Shown piece after piece: positions 1 through 8,054 of a stretch of DNA of 64,000 bases (its first letter is position 1; the number at the start of each line of letters is the position of its first letter). The notes below the pieces were generated by a model that did no database searches, was not told the DNA's origin, and saw nothing but the letters and a program-made list of their open reading frames with translations. This stretch comes from Rhizobiales bacterium Ga0077537 (GTDB lineage: Bacteria > Pseudomonadota > Alphaproteobacteria > Rhizobiales > Hyphomicrobiaceae), in the NCBI GenBank assembly GCA_001464955.1, contig LNEM01000030.1:620001-684000 (forward strand). The letters are read 5' to 3'. Position numbers and translations under genes: made by a program.

Positions 1-653
1 TGAACATCCTGCCGTCCGCGCCGCAGGCGCTCGGCTGGTTCAAGAAGGAGATCAATTCGCTGGCCGATTTCAAGGGCCAGAAGTGCCGCCAGACCGGCAT
101 GGCCTCTGAAATCTTCAATGCGATGGGCATGCGCACGGTCAACATGCCGGGCGGCGAAATCATGCCGGCCGCCGAGCGTGGCACCATCGATTGCGCCGAG
201 TGGGTGGGTGGCGTCGAAGATCTGCGCTTCGGCTTCCAGAACATCTGGAAGTACCACTACGCACCCTCGCTGCACGAGAACGTTTCGGTCGGCGAACTCG
301 TGATCAACCGCGACGTCTGGAACGCGATCCCGAAGATCGACCAGGAGATCCTCAAGGCCGCCGCCACCGAGACGATGTTCGTGTGGTGGGCCAAGTGGCA
401 GCGCCAGAACGCCGAGGCTCTCGCCGAACTCCGCGAGAAGCACAAGGTCAACATCAAGGAGACCCCGGCCGAGATCCACACCGAGTTCCTGAAGGCGTGG
501 GACAAGATCGCCGCGACCGAGGCCGAGAAGAACCCGGTCTTCAAGGAAGTCTGGGAGAGCCAGAAGAAGTGGGCGTCGGTCACCGTGCCGGCCAAGCGCT
601 TCTACTACCCGGCTTACTCGCTGGCGGCCGATCACTACTGGCCCAAGCAGTAA
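1..653 (+). CDS. dctP: TRAP transporter substrate-binding protein, DctP family (5' partial)
   Basis: Periplasmic solute receptor of a tripartite ATP-independent (TRAP) transporter. The open frame runs in from the window edge (first full codon at 3), so the signal peptide and N-terminal lobe are missing. Visible are the family core RQTGMASEIF, the hinge/ligand segment GGEIMPAAERGTIDCAEWVG and a C-terminal helical region ending KRFYYPAYSLAADHYWPKQ. The EWVG signature resembles the TakP-type branch that binds 2-oxo monocarboxylates, so a keto acid or similar organic acid is an inferred ligand, not shown. The matching small and large permeases follow on the same strand after a strong hairpin terminator, an arrangement that would make receptor mRNA more abundant than permease mRNA. 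Confidence 0.93.
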   Translation, partial: NILPSAPQALGWFKKEINSLADFKGQKCRQTGMASEIFNAMGMRTVNMPGGEIMPAAERGTIDCAEWVGGVEDLRFGFQNIWKYHYAPSLHENVSVGELVINRDVWNAIPKIDQEILKAAATETMFVWWAKWQRQNAEALAELREKHKVNIKETPAEIHTEFLKAWDKIAATEAEKNPVFKEVWESQKKWASVTVPAKRFYYPAYSLAADHYWPKQ

Positions 654-674
654 CTTTGACCTGAGAAGGACGAG

Positions 675-705
675 AGGCCGCATGGATCCCATGCGGCCTT
701 TTTTC
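675..705 (+). terminator. Intrinsic terminator/attenuator between dctP and dctQ
   Basis: Perfect 10-bp stem GGCCGCATGG (676-685) with CCATGCGGCC (689-698), a 3-nt loop and six T (699-704). It lies 20 bases after the dctP stop and 95 bases before dctQ. It would end most receptor transcripts, with read-through or a separate promoter serving the permeases. Confidence 0.85.
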
Positions 706-798
706 TGATGATGTGCGAATGTCCGGACAACGGGTGAATCACGGCGTAGCGTGCAACCGTGTGGCGGCGAGGGACGGGGAAGAGGAACGGCAAGAGCG

Positions 799-1368
799 AT
801 GAGCGACACGACAATGGGACAGAAGCCCTCAGCGGGCTATCTCGGGATTATCCGGGTCATAGACAAGTTCACTGAGTGGACCGGTAACCTGTTCATTCTT
901 CTGGTGATCCCCCTCATCTTGGCCAATGTGATCGAGGTGTTCTCGCGCTATGTGCTCGGAGACCCCACGATCTGGGCGCTCGACGTGACGACGATGTCGT
1001 TCGGCGCGCTCTTCATGCTCGGCTGCGGTTTGGCTCTTCTCAAAGGCGCTCACGTTCGCACCGACATGCTCTGGGACGGCTTCACCGAGCGCACCAAGGG
1101 CCGCATCGATACGATCGCCTACATTGTCTTCTTTTTGCCGACCATGGCCGTGCTGTTCTACGTCTCGTGGGGCAGCTTCATCGACGCCTACCTCATCAAC
1201 GAGCGGTCGAACTCGGGCGCCTGGGGGCCGATCATCTGGCCGCTGCGCGGTGTCGTCCCGCTCACGTTCGCAATCCTGTTCATTCAGGGCATCTCTGAGC
1301 TGATGAAGAGTATCTGGGCTGCCCGGACGGGCGAAGTCCTGGTCAAACACGAAAAGATCGAGGTCTGA
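799..1368 (+). CDS. dctQ: TRAP transporter small permease, DctQ family
   Basis: Four-helix small membrane subunit (189 aa) that pairs with DctM. Hydrophobic segments lie near residues 29-50, 65-82, 105-125 and 150-170. Family features include the conserved RY in EVFSRYVLGDP and an LLKGAHVRTDML segment after helix 2. A longer GTG start at 751 is possible, but ATG 799 is preferred: it has a purine-rich GGGGAAGAGGAA upstream and begins the recognisable homologous part. The next gene, dctM, starts 4 bases after the stop, so the two permease subunits are co-transcribed. Confidence 0.92.
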   Translation: MSDTTMGQKPSAGYLGIIRVIDKFTEWTGNLFILLVIPLILANVIEVFSRYVLGDPTIWALDVTTMSFGALFMLGCGLALLKGAHVRTDMLWDGFTERTKGRIDTIAYIVFFLPTMAVLFYVSWGSFIDAYLINERSNSGAWGPIIWPLRGVVPLTFAILFIQGISELMKSIWAARTGEVLVKHEKIEV

Positions 1369-1372
1369 TCAC

Positions 1373-2917
1373 ATGTCATTTAACGAGATCCTCGGTCTGA
1401 TCATGCTGTTCGGCATGATCGGCGTGATTTTCATCGGCTTCCCGATCTCCTTCACTCTGCTCTTCCTGGCGCTCGTCTTCGGCGGCGTCGGGCTGGGCAC
1501 TGTCCAGACCTTCAACCTGGCCGACCTCCAGATCTGGGGCACGATGAAGGACGAGATCCTTCCGGCCGTCCCGCTCTTCATCTTCATGGGCTACATGACC
1601 GAGCAGGCGGGCTTGATGGAGCGCCTGTTCGGCGCGCTTCGAAGCCTCCTCGCACCGGTGCGCGGCGCCCTCTATCTGGCCGTCATCCTCACCGCGACGA
1701 TCTTCGCCATGGCGACCGGCATCGTCGGTGCGGCCGTGACCGTGCTCGGCATCATGGCCGGCCCGATGATGATCAAGGCCGGCTATGACGCGCGACTGTC
1801 GTCCGGCGCCATCGCGGCAGGCGGCACGCTCGGCATCTTGATTCCGCCGAGCGTGATGCTCGTCGTCATGGGCCCCACGATGGGCGTTCCGGTGAACCAG
1901 CTCTACTCGGCGACTCTGGTGCCCGGCTTCCTCCTGGCGATGATGTACATCGCCTATGCCCTCGGTCGCAGCTTCATCAACCCGAGCCTCGGCCCGCCGA
2001 TGACGATGGACGAGCGCCGCGAAGCCTACCTGGCGATGACGACCGAAAAGATCTCGGTGCCCGTGCTGGGCCTCGCCCTGTTCTGTCTGATCGCGCTCTC
2101 CTACGTTGTCGGTCTGGCGTTGACCGGCTCGATGGGCTTGCCGACCTTCGCCTTCCAGATCGGAGCCGCGAAGTTCAGTATCGATCTCGGCGGCGTCGCC
2201 GTAGCGGCACTGATGGCAGTCCCCTTCTTCATGAGCCCCTATTTCCGAGCGATCGTCCTCGGCATGGCGCCTCTCGTGGCCCTCATCGGGTTCACGCTGG
2301 GCACCATCCTGAAGGGCCTTGCCACGCCGACTGAAGCCGCCTCGTGTGGTGCGTTCGGCGCGACCTTGCTCGCTCTGATCTACGGTCGTCTCAATCTCAA
2401 GGCGCTCAAGAATGCGGCCACCGGCACCATGATCACCTCGGCCATGGTTTTGTTCCTGGCCGTTGCCTCCAACGTGTTCGGCGCCGTCTTCACGAAGCTC
2501 GGCACGGCGAGTGTCATCACCGAGACGCTCATCGGCTTGCCGCTGAGCGACTGGTGGAAGCTCGGCCTGATCATGCTGCTGATCTTCGTGCTGGGCTGGC
2601 CGTTCGAATGGCCGGCCATCATTCTCGTCTTCCTGCCGATCTTCATGCCGGTGGTCGAGAAGCTGCAGCTCGGCATGAGCAAGCTCGAGCTGCTGATCTG
2701 GTTCGGCGCGCTGATCGCGGTGAACCTGCAGACCGCCTTCCTCAGTCCACCGGTGGCCATGTCGGCCTACTACCTGAGGAACGTCGTGCCGCAGTGGTCG
2801 CTGGTCACGATCTACCGCGGCATGGCCGACTACATGGTCATCCAGGTGATCTGCCTCCTGCTGCTGCTGTTCTTCCCGCAGATCGCGCTCTGGCTGCCGA
2901 GCGTCATGAAGAACTAG
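1373..2917 (+). CDS. dctM: TRAP transporter large permease, DctM family
   Basis: Twelve-or-so-helix ion-coupled permease (514 aa) in the inner membrane. Typical DctM features are the N-terminal FGMIGVIFIGFPISFTLL helix, PAVPLFIFMGYMTEQAG, the glycine-rich GGTLGILIPPSVMLVVMGP re-entrant loop and the second pseudo-repeat LATPTEAASCGAFGA. The length is on the long side for the family because of an inserted linker around residues 205-300, seen in the TakM/YiaN-like large-subunit branch. Directly downstream of dctQ. Energy coupling through Na+ is known for the family and assumed here. Confidence 0.95.
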   Translation: MSFNEILGLIMLFGMIGVIFIGFPISFTLLFLALVFGGVGLGTVQTFNLADLQIWGTMKDEILPAVPLFIFMGYMTEQAGLMERLFGALRSLLAPVRGALYLAVILTATIFAMATGIVGAAVTVLGIMAGPMMIKAGYDARLSSGAIAAGGTLGILIPPSVMLVVMGPTMGVPVNQLYSATLVPGFLLAMMYIAYALGRSFINPSLGPPMTMDERREAYLAMTTEKISVPVLGLALFCLIALSYVVGLALTGSMGLPTFAFQIGAAKFSIDLGGVAVAALMAVPFFMSPYFRAIVLGMAPLVALIGFTLGTILKGLATPTEAASCGAFGATLLALIYGRLNLKALKNAATGTMITSAMVLFLAVASNVFGAVFTKLGTASVITETLIGLPLSDWWKLGLIMLLIFVLGWPFEWPAIILVFLPIFMPVVEKLQLGMSKLELLIWFGALIAVNLQTAFLSPPVAMSAYYLRNVVPQWSLVTIYRGMADYMVIQVICLLLLLFFPQIALWLPSVMKN

Positions 2918-2943
2918 CCTATAGCCACGTCCCGAATGTCGGA

Positions 2944-2978
2944 GGCTCCGCGGTTCGCCGTGGAGCCTTCGTCGTTTT
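2944..2978 (+). terminator. Intrinsic terminator after dctM
   Basis: Stem GGCTCCGCGG (2944-2953) and CCGTGGAGCC (2958-2967), one G-U pair, closed by a stable TTCG tetraloop, followed by TTCGTCGTTTT. It separates the TRAP operon from the SRP RNA. Confidence 0.75.
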
Positions 2979-2999
2979 CGGGCCTCCGTCATTCGCTTG

Positions 3000-3119
3000 C
3001 GGACTGGCGCGCGGTCCCCTAAGTAGACCGAGGGAGGCTGGCTGCGGGCGTGTCCCTCGCCAACCGGGTCAGGTCCGGAAGGAAGCAGCCCTAACGATTC
3101 GGCCGCGGGTCGCAGTCCA
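3000..3119 (+). ncRNA. ffs: Bacterial small signal recognition particle RNA (4.5S RNA)
   Basis: Contains the universal domain-IV core GGGTCAGGTCCGGAAGGAAG (3065-3084) followed by CAGCCCTAACG: the symmetric and asymmetric internal loops and the GGAA tetraloop that bind the Ffh M domain. Flanking sequences GGACTG (3001-3006) and CAGTCC (3113-3118) can close the long hairpin. Ends are estimated from this pairing and may be off by about 10 nt. The location immediately upstream of dnaX is common in alphaproteobacteria. Together with Ffh it targets nascent membrane proteins to FtsY. Confidence 0.93.
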
Positions 3120-3206
3120 GTCTCCTTCTCGCCGCCCCGCGGACCGATCGACGGCCGGGCGGGGCTTCGCTCCGACCCCCGCGACGCGAGTGCTGCGAGG
3201 CCAGCC

Positions 3207-5048
3207 ATGTCCGACGAGAGCAGCGATATCGGCCAGGACGGCCCGAGCCTCTTCGGCGACGCGCCGGAAGCGCCGGCGACAACCGGCTATCTCGTTCTCG
3301 CCCGCAAGTACCGGCCCCAGACCTTCGACGACCTCATCGGCCAGGAGGCCATGGTCACGACGCTGCGCAACGCGTTCGCGACCGAGCGGATCGCTCAGGC
3401 CTACATGCTCACGGGCGTCCGCGGCGTCGGCAAGACGACCACGGCCCGCATTCTCGCGCGTGCCCTCAACTACTCGGCGGCGGGAGCCGATGATCGCCCG
3501 TCGATCGATCTCTCCGTCCCCGGCCGCCATTGTCGCGACATCATAGACAGCCGCCACCCCGACGTGGTCGAGATGGACGCCGCCTCGAACACCGGCATCG
3601 AGAACATCCGCGAGATCATCGAAAGCGCCCGCTACAAGCCGATGGTGGCCCGCTACAAGGTGTTCATCATCGACGAGGTCCACATGCTCTCCAAGAGCGC
3701 GTTCAACGCGCTCCTGAAGACGCTCGAGGAGCCGCCCCCGCACGTCAAGTTCATCTTCGCCACCACCGAGATCCGCAAGGTCCCGGTGACGGTGCTGTCG
3801 CGGTGCCAGCGCTTCGACCTGCGTCGGATCGACGTGCCGCTGCTGGTCGATCACTTCCGCCGCATCGTGACGAAGGAAGGCGCCGAGGCCGAGGACGAGG
3901 CTCTTGCCGTCATCGCCCGCGCCGCTGGTGGTTCGGTCCGCGATGGCCTCTCCGTCCTCGATCAGGCCATCGCCATGGGGTCCGGCAAGGTCACCGAGGC
4001 GGGCGTCCGCTCCATGCTCGGCCTCGCCGATCGCGGTCGCCTGTTCGACTTGCTCGACCTTCTTTTCTCTGGCGCCGCCGCCGACGTCCTCTCGGCGTTC
4101 GGCGCCCTGCATCGCGCCGGCGCCGATCCGATCGAAACCTTGGCCGATCTGGGCGAGGCCATCCACGTCGCGACCCGCGTCCGCATCGCGGGCGAGGCCG
4201 CCGCCGGCGACGGTCTGTCCGCCGAGGAGCGCCGCCGCGCCGTCGCCCTAGCGGGACGCGTCTCGACGCCGGTCCTTTCGCGCGCCTGGTCGATGTTGCT
4301 GAAGGGTTTGGACGAGGCGGGCAAGGCGCCGAATGCGGCCTCTGCCGCCGAGATGGTCCTGATCCGCATCGCCCACGCCGCCGACCTTCCGTCGCCCGAG
4401 GACATCATCCGCACCCTCGGTGGCGGCACCGCGCGCCGCCCATCATCGTCGGCGTCGCCCGCCGCCCCAACCCGCAACGGCGAACAGCGCCCGACTGCGG
4501 GCCTCGCCGTCGTGCCGTCGCCTGATGAGCCGCCGCCGCCGGTGAGCCTCGACGACTACGGAGCCGACGCGGCCGAGGCGGACCCTTTCGATCCCGAGCA
4601 GGAGGACGAGGACGTCGCGCCCGCCGCGCCACCCGTTCTCGACGATCCCCGTTCGTTCGAGGAGGTCGTCGCGGTTGTCGGCCGCCGTCGTGACGCGCGT
4701 TTGCAGGTTCACCTCGAGGAGCACGTCAGCCTCGTGAAATTCGACGCGGCGCAGGGTGCCATCGACGTCGCGTTGCTGCCGGGCGCGCCGCCAGAGATCG
4801 CCAACGAGTTGCGCGAGAAGCTGAACAAGTGGACGAGCCGCAAATGGATCGTCGCCGTCTCGCGAACGAAGGGCGCCCCGACTCTCGGCGAGGTGCGTCG
4901 CGAGCGGGAGGCAGCCGAGCTGGAGGCCCTGCGCCGACACTCGGCTCTCGCGGACCTCCTCGAGCAGTTCCCGGACGCTCGCATTACTGCGGTTCGCCCG
5001 ATCCAGGTGCGATCCGACGACGAAAGTGACGAACAGGCGGCTGGTTGA
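3207..5048 (+). CDS. dnaX: DNA polymerase III subunit gamma/tau
   Basis: Clamp-loader ATPase of the replicative polymerase (613 aa). Walker A GVRGVGKT is near residues 70-77, Walker B/DExH DEVH near 156-159, then TLEEPPPHVKFIFATTE and the sensor/arginine-finger region SRCQRFDLRR. Domain III follows, then a Pro/Ala/Asp-rich linker (about 400-470) and the tau-type C-terminus. The zinc-module segment between Walker A and DAAS keeps only one cysteine (GRHC), unlike E. coli with four. No obvious slippery A-tract for programmed frameshift was noticed. ATG 3207 was chosen because homology begins soon after. ybaB follows 44 bases downstream. Confidence 0.96.
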   Translation: MSDESSDIGQDGPSLFGDAPEAPATTGYLVLARKYRPQTFDDLIGQEAMVTTLRNAFATERIAQAYMLTGVRGVGKTTTARILARALNYSAAGADDRPSIDLSVPGRHCRDIIDSRHPDVVEMDAASNTGIENIREIIESARYKPMVARYKVFIIDEVHMLSKSAFNALLKTLEEPPPHVKFIFATTEIRKVPVTVLSRCQRFDLRRIDVPLLVDHFRRIVTKEGAEAEDEALAVIARAAGGSVRDGLSVLDQAIAMGSGKVTEAGVRSMLGLADRGRLFDLLDLLFSGAAADVLSAFGALHRAGADPIETLADLGEAIHVATRVRIAGEAAAGDGLSAEERRRAVALAGRVSTPVLSRAWSMLLKGLDEAGKAPNAASAAEMVLIRIAHAADLPSPEDIIRTLGGGTARRPSSSASPAAPTRNGEQRPTAGLAVVPSPDEPPPPVSLDDYGADAAEADPFDPEQEDEDVAPAAPPVLDDPRSFEEVVAVVGRRRDARLQVHLEEHVSLVKFDAAQGAIDVALLPGAPPEIANELREKLNKWTSRKWIVAVSRTKGAPTLGEVRREREAAELEALRRHSALADLLEQFPDARITAVRPIQVRSDDESDEQAAG

Positions 5049-5092
5049 TTTGGCGGTATGGCGCTGGGCTGGCCGCCCATGGAGTGACTGCA

Positions 5093-5413
5093 ATGAAGGA
5101 CTTGATGAAGTTGATGCAGCAGGCCGGTCAGATCCAGGCCAAGATGCAGCGCATGCAGGAGGAGCTGGCGGCTCTCGAGATCGAGGGCAAGTCCGGCGCC
5201 GGCATGGTCACGGTCACCCTGACCGGCAAGGGTGACATGCGCAGCGTTCGCATCGATCCGTCCCTGCTGAAACCTGACGAGGCCGAGATCGTCGAGGATC
5301 TCGTGCTTGCGGCCTTCCAGGACGCCCGCACGAAGGTTGAGCAGGCGATGCAGGAGCGCATGCAGGACGTCACCGGTGGCTTGCCGCTTCCCCCCGGCAT
5401 GAAGCTGTTCTGA
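5093..5413 (+). CDS. ybaB: YbaB/EbfC family nucleoid-associated protein
   Basis: Small dimeric DNA-binding protein (106 aa) with the family pattern: N-terminal MKDLMKLMQQAGQIQAKMQ coiled-coil helix, the central EGKSGAGMVTVTLTGKGDM beta segment and C-terminal PLPPGMKLF. The frame is open further upstream, but ATG 5093 has GGAGTGAC before it and matches the usual N-terminus. dnaX-ybaB is a widely conserved pair, usually followed by recR. recR is not next here; the following gene is convergent. Confidence 0.95.
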   Translation: MKDLMKLMQQAGQIQAKMQRMQEELAALEIEGKSGAGMVTVTLTGKGDMRSVRIDPSLLKPDEAEIVEDLVLAAFQDARTKVEQAMQERMQDVTGGLPLPPGMKLF

Positions 5414-5425
5414 GCTCCGCCGCCG

Positions 5426-6235
5426 TCAGCTGCGATGTTCGTCCGGCAGCACGATGTCGACGCTGGCTTCGTCGCCCCACGCTTCGGGCGTGACGATTTC
5501 TGCTGTTGCGCGTCCGGCTGAGGTGACCGTTGCGGGCGTGATGACGGGCGGGCTGGGCGGTGTCGCGTCGCCCCCGGCGGGCGCGACGATCTCCACCTCT
5601 GCCTCGCCGCGCCCATCGTCCGCGATGTCGGGTTCGGGGCTGATGTCGGAGTGCCGAAGCGGCCCGGGCTGGTCCCGCACCAGCTGCTCCAGTTCGGCTT
5701 CGATCTTTCGAAACCTGTCCTCTTCGACGGGATGCGCCGCCGGAGGCGGCGTGTGTCTTGGGACAGCGCTCTCGCTGGGAAGCTGGGCTTCTGACTGACG
5801 GCCGCCTTGAACCGGACGATTTCCGGCGATGGTGCGGATCCGCTCGAGGATCGAGGCTGGCCTGTCCGCATCAGCGCCCGGCTTGCGTCGCGGCGACGTT
5901 TCGGGCACGTGACCGCCGACCAGTGCGCCGCGCGCGCTATCGAGGAGTGCCGCCGCCGCTGGGTGCGCCCCGAGGCACGGCTGCAAGGCGGCCAGCGCCG
6001 CCTCTATGGCGCCGAGATGCCGCCAGCCGGCCGCCCGCGCGTCGAGCTGGCCTTCGAGCCTGGACCTCAGCATGTCGGGATCGACGGCGCCGAGCGGCTC
6101 GTCGCGCCGGTCCCGGTCCTGGAGTTGTCGGAGCGCGTACCAGGCGGGCTCCGACTTCAGCCGGTCGAGAAGATCTCGGTGTGCCCGTCCGAGGGCCTGC
6201 TCGGCAATGGCGATCTCTCGATCGATGGGCGGCAT
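5426..6235 (-). CDS. Hypothetical protein with Ala/Glu N-terminal helices and a long disordered tail
   Basis: About 269 aa on the minus strand, convergent with ybaB. The N-terminal half (MPPIDREIAIAEQALGRAHR, then a DEPAWYALRQL-type helix) is rich in heptad-like Ala/Leu/Arg and looks alpha-helical. From about residue 110 it becomes Pro/Ser/Asp-rich, low complexity, and ends acidic (DIVLPDEHRS). No catalytic motif and no signal peptide. The frame is open far upstream, but that extension is antisense to the divergent YihY gene, so ATG 6235 is chosen. I do not recognise a function. Similar short helical N-termini occur in unannotated Hyphomicrobiales proteins, from memory only. Confidence 0.6.
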   Translation of the reverse strand: MPPIDREIAIAEQALGRAHRDLLDRLKSEPAWYALRQLQDRDRRDEPLGAVDPDMLRSRLEGQLDARAAGWRHLGAIEAALAALQPCLGAHPAAAALLDSARGALVGGHVPETSPRRKPGADADRPASILERIRTIAGNRPVQGGRQSEAQLPSESAVPRHTPPPAAHPVEEDRFRKIEAELEQLVRDQPGPLRHSDISPEPDIADDGRGEAEVEIVAPAGGDATPPSPPVITPATVTSAGRATAEIVTPEAWGDEASVDIVLPDEHRS

Positions 6236-6364
6236 CTCGGCATTCCTGATCGTGGCGCCACAGGCAGGGACAGCGTCTCCGAAACAATAGCCGAAGCGAG
6301 ACGGGCTGTGTATGTGCTGGAGCCGACGTCGTTCGCCGGGGACCGAACTGCGCAGAGGGGGGGG

Positions 6365-7198
6365 ATGGTCATGGGCAAGTGGTGGCAAGCCTTGCGTCTT
6401 GCCGTGTTCCGCGTCGTCGACGACGGTGGGTTCTCCATGGCCGGTGCGGTGGCGTTCGCGTTCCTGCTGTCGATTTTCCCGTTCTGCATCTTTCTCGGCG
6501 CCCTCGCCGGCACGCTCGGCGGTCGTGAGTTGGCGGCCGAAGCGGTCGCCCAACTTTTCGAGGCCGTCCCCGAGACTGTGGCCAGTGCTCTCGCTCCCGA
6601 GATCGAGAAGGTCATGGGCCAGAGCCAGTACGGCTTGCTGACGTTCGGCGCCGCCGTCTCGCTGTTCTTCGCGACGAGCGCCATCGAGAGTCTCCGGGCC
6701 GCGCTCAACGTCGCCTACGGAGTCCGCGAGGGCCGCTCGATCCTCTGGTGCTTTTTCCAGAGCGTGATGTTCGTCTTTGCCACGGCGATCGGCATGCTGG
6801 TCTTCGCCTGGGGCATCCTGGTCGGACCGGTCATCGCGCGCGCCGAGAACTGGAAGCCGGCCCTCTGGCTCTTCGACCACGGTCTCTTGTCACCCACGTC
6901 CCGCTACACGATCGTGATTGCTGTGACGCTGGCCCAGCTCCTCGCCTACCATCTCTGGCTGGCGGCCGGTCGCCGCTCGATTTGGGATGTCCTGCCGGGC
7001 GCGATCATGAGTGTTCTGCTCTGGGTGCTCGCGGCGTGGGTCTATTCGTGGTGGCTGACGGTCAGCGACTACTCGATCTTCTACGCCGGGCTGACCCAGC
7101 TCTTCACGGCCCTGATCTTCTTCCAGGTGAGCGGCCTCGTCATGATTTTCGGCGCCGAGTTCAATCGCGCACTTGCCGACGTGCGCGCCGCAGGGTGA
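6365..7198 (+). CDS. YihY/BrkB (UPF0761) family inner-membrane protein
   Basis: Polytopic membrane protein (277 aa) with about six hydrophobic segments and the family N-terminus: amphipathic start, then GAVAFAFLLSIFPFCIFLGA. Other conserved elements are FGAAVSLFFATSAIESLRAALNVAYG, the WDVLPGAIMSVLLWVLAAW helix and terminal GLVMIFGAEFNRAL. Often annotated ribonuclease BN, but that label came from an early misassignment; true function is unsettled. Two in-frame ATGs (6365, 6371); the G-rich GAGGGGG (6354-6360) favours 6365. Divergent from the hypothetical gene ending at 5426, with about 130 bp between starts. Confidence 0.88.
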   Translation: MVMGKWWQALRLAVFRVVDDGGFSMAGAVAFAFLLSIFPFCIFLGALAGTLGGRELAAEAVAQLFEAVPETVASALAPEIEKVMGQSQYGLLTFGAAVSLFFATSAIESLRAALNVAYGVREGRSILWCFFQSVMFVFATAIGMLVFAWGILVGPVIARAENWKPALWLFDHGLLSPTSRYTIVIAVTLAQLLAYHLWLAAGRRSIWDVLPGAIMSVLLWVLAAWVYSWWLTVSDYSIFYAGLTQLFTALIFFQVSGLVMIFGAEFNRALADVRAAG

Positions 7199-7235
7199 CC
7201 ATGCGCTCCTGAACCTACGCGGACGGGAGACCACC

Positions 7236-8027
7236 ATGGCCTATTCGAACATCGCCTACGAGATCGACGGCGCCGTCGCGCGGCTGTCTCACGATCGTCC
7301 GGCGCTCCGCAACGCCGAAAGCCAGGAGCTTCTGGACGAACTCGATGACGCCGTGCGCCGGGCGACGGCCGATCCGGCCGTGCGGGTTCTCGTGTTCGAT
7401 GGCAAGGGCGAGCATTTCTCCGCCGGCCACGACCTGAAGCAGGGCGCCGAGAAACGTTCAGGGTTCTCGGTCGAGCAGCGATGGGCTTACGAGGAGCTTT
7501 ACTACCTCGAGTATGCGCTGCGCATCTGGGACTGCCCGAAGCCCACCATCGCCTCCGTTCAGGGCGCGTGCATCGCGGGCGGCTTCATGGTGGCCAACAT
7601 GTGCGATCTGATCGTCGCCGCCGACGATGCGTTCTTCTCCGATCCCGTCTGCCACACGCTGGGCGCGGCGGCCGTCGAGGTTCTGATCCACCCGTGGGTG
7701 ATGGGCGCTCGCAAGGCCAAGGAGATGCTGTTCATGGGCGGCCGCATGACCGCCGACGACGCCTATCGGATCGGCATGGTCAACAAGGTCGTGCCGCGCG
7801 CGTCGCTCGAAGCCGAAACCATGGCGATGGCGCGCCATATCGGGAAGGCCGAGCCGTTCGCGCTGAAACTCGTGAAGCGCTCGATCAACCGCACGCTCGA
7901 TGCGCAAGGCCTGCGCACCGCGCTCCACGCGCACTTCGACACGCATCAGTTGAGCCACGTCTCGGAGGCGTTCAAGGCGGCCCGCGACCGTGGCCTCGCC
8001 AACGCGATCAAGAAGGCGAAGGAATAG
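7236..8027 (+). CDS. Enoyl-CoA hydratase/isomerase (crotonase) family protein, atypical active site
   Basis: Crotonase-fold protein (263 aa). The oxyanion-hole signatures HFSAGHDL and GACIAGGF (backbone NH groups that hold the CoA thioester) are present. When lined up with rat mitochondrial hydratase by eye, the two catalytic glutamates are absent: the first (GGGCEL) is GGFMV and the second (FGQPE) is FSDPV. Hydration is therefore unlikely; another crotonase reaction (isomerase, hydrolase, decarboxylase) or a new substrate is possible. C-terminal KLVKRSINRTLDAQG helix is normal. ATG 7236 has GACGGGAGACC upstream. It follows the YihY gene by 37 bases. Confidence 0.88.
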   Translation: MAYSNIAYEIDGAVARLSHDRPALRNAESQELLDELDDAVRRATADPAVRVLVFDGKGEHFSAGHDLKQGAEKRSGFSVEQRWAYEELYYLEYALRIWDCPKPTIASVQGACIAGGFMVANMCDLIVAADDAFFSDPVCHTLGAAAVEVLIHPWVMGARKAKEMLFMGGRMTADDAYRIGMVNKVVPRASLEAETMAMARHIGKAEPFALKLVKRSINRTLDAQGLRTALHAHFDTHQLSHVSEAFKAARDRGLANAIKKAKE

Positions 8028-8054
8028 CGCCGTCGCGATCGCCCGGTCGCGGAT

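Noticed and set aside
1376-3208. Long antisense frames over dctM, dnaX, the Mo subunit gene and others
   Set aside because: High-GC genomes produce long open frames opposite real genes. Their products are Arg/His/Asp/Gln-rich low-complexity with no family motifs, while the plus-strand products are clear families.
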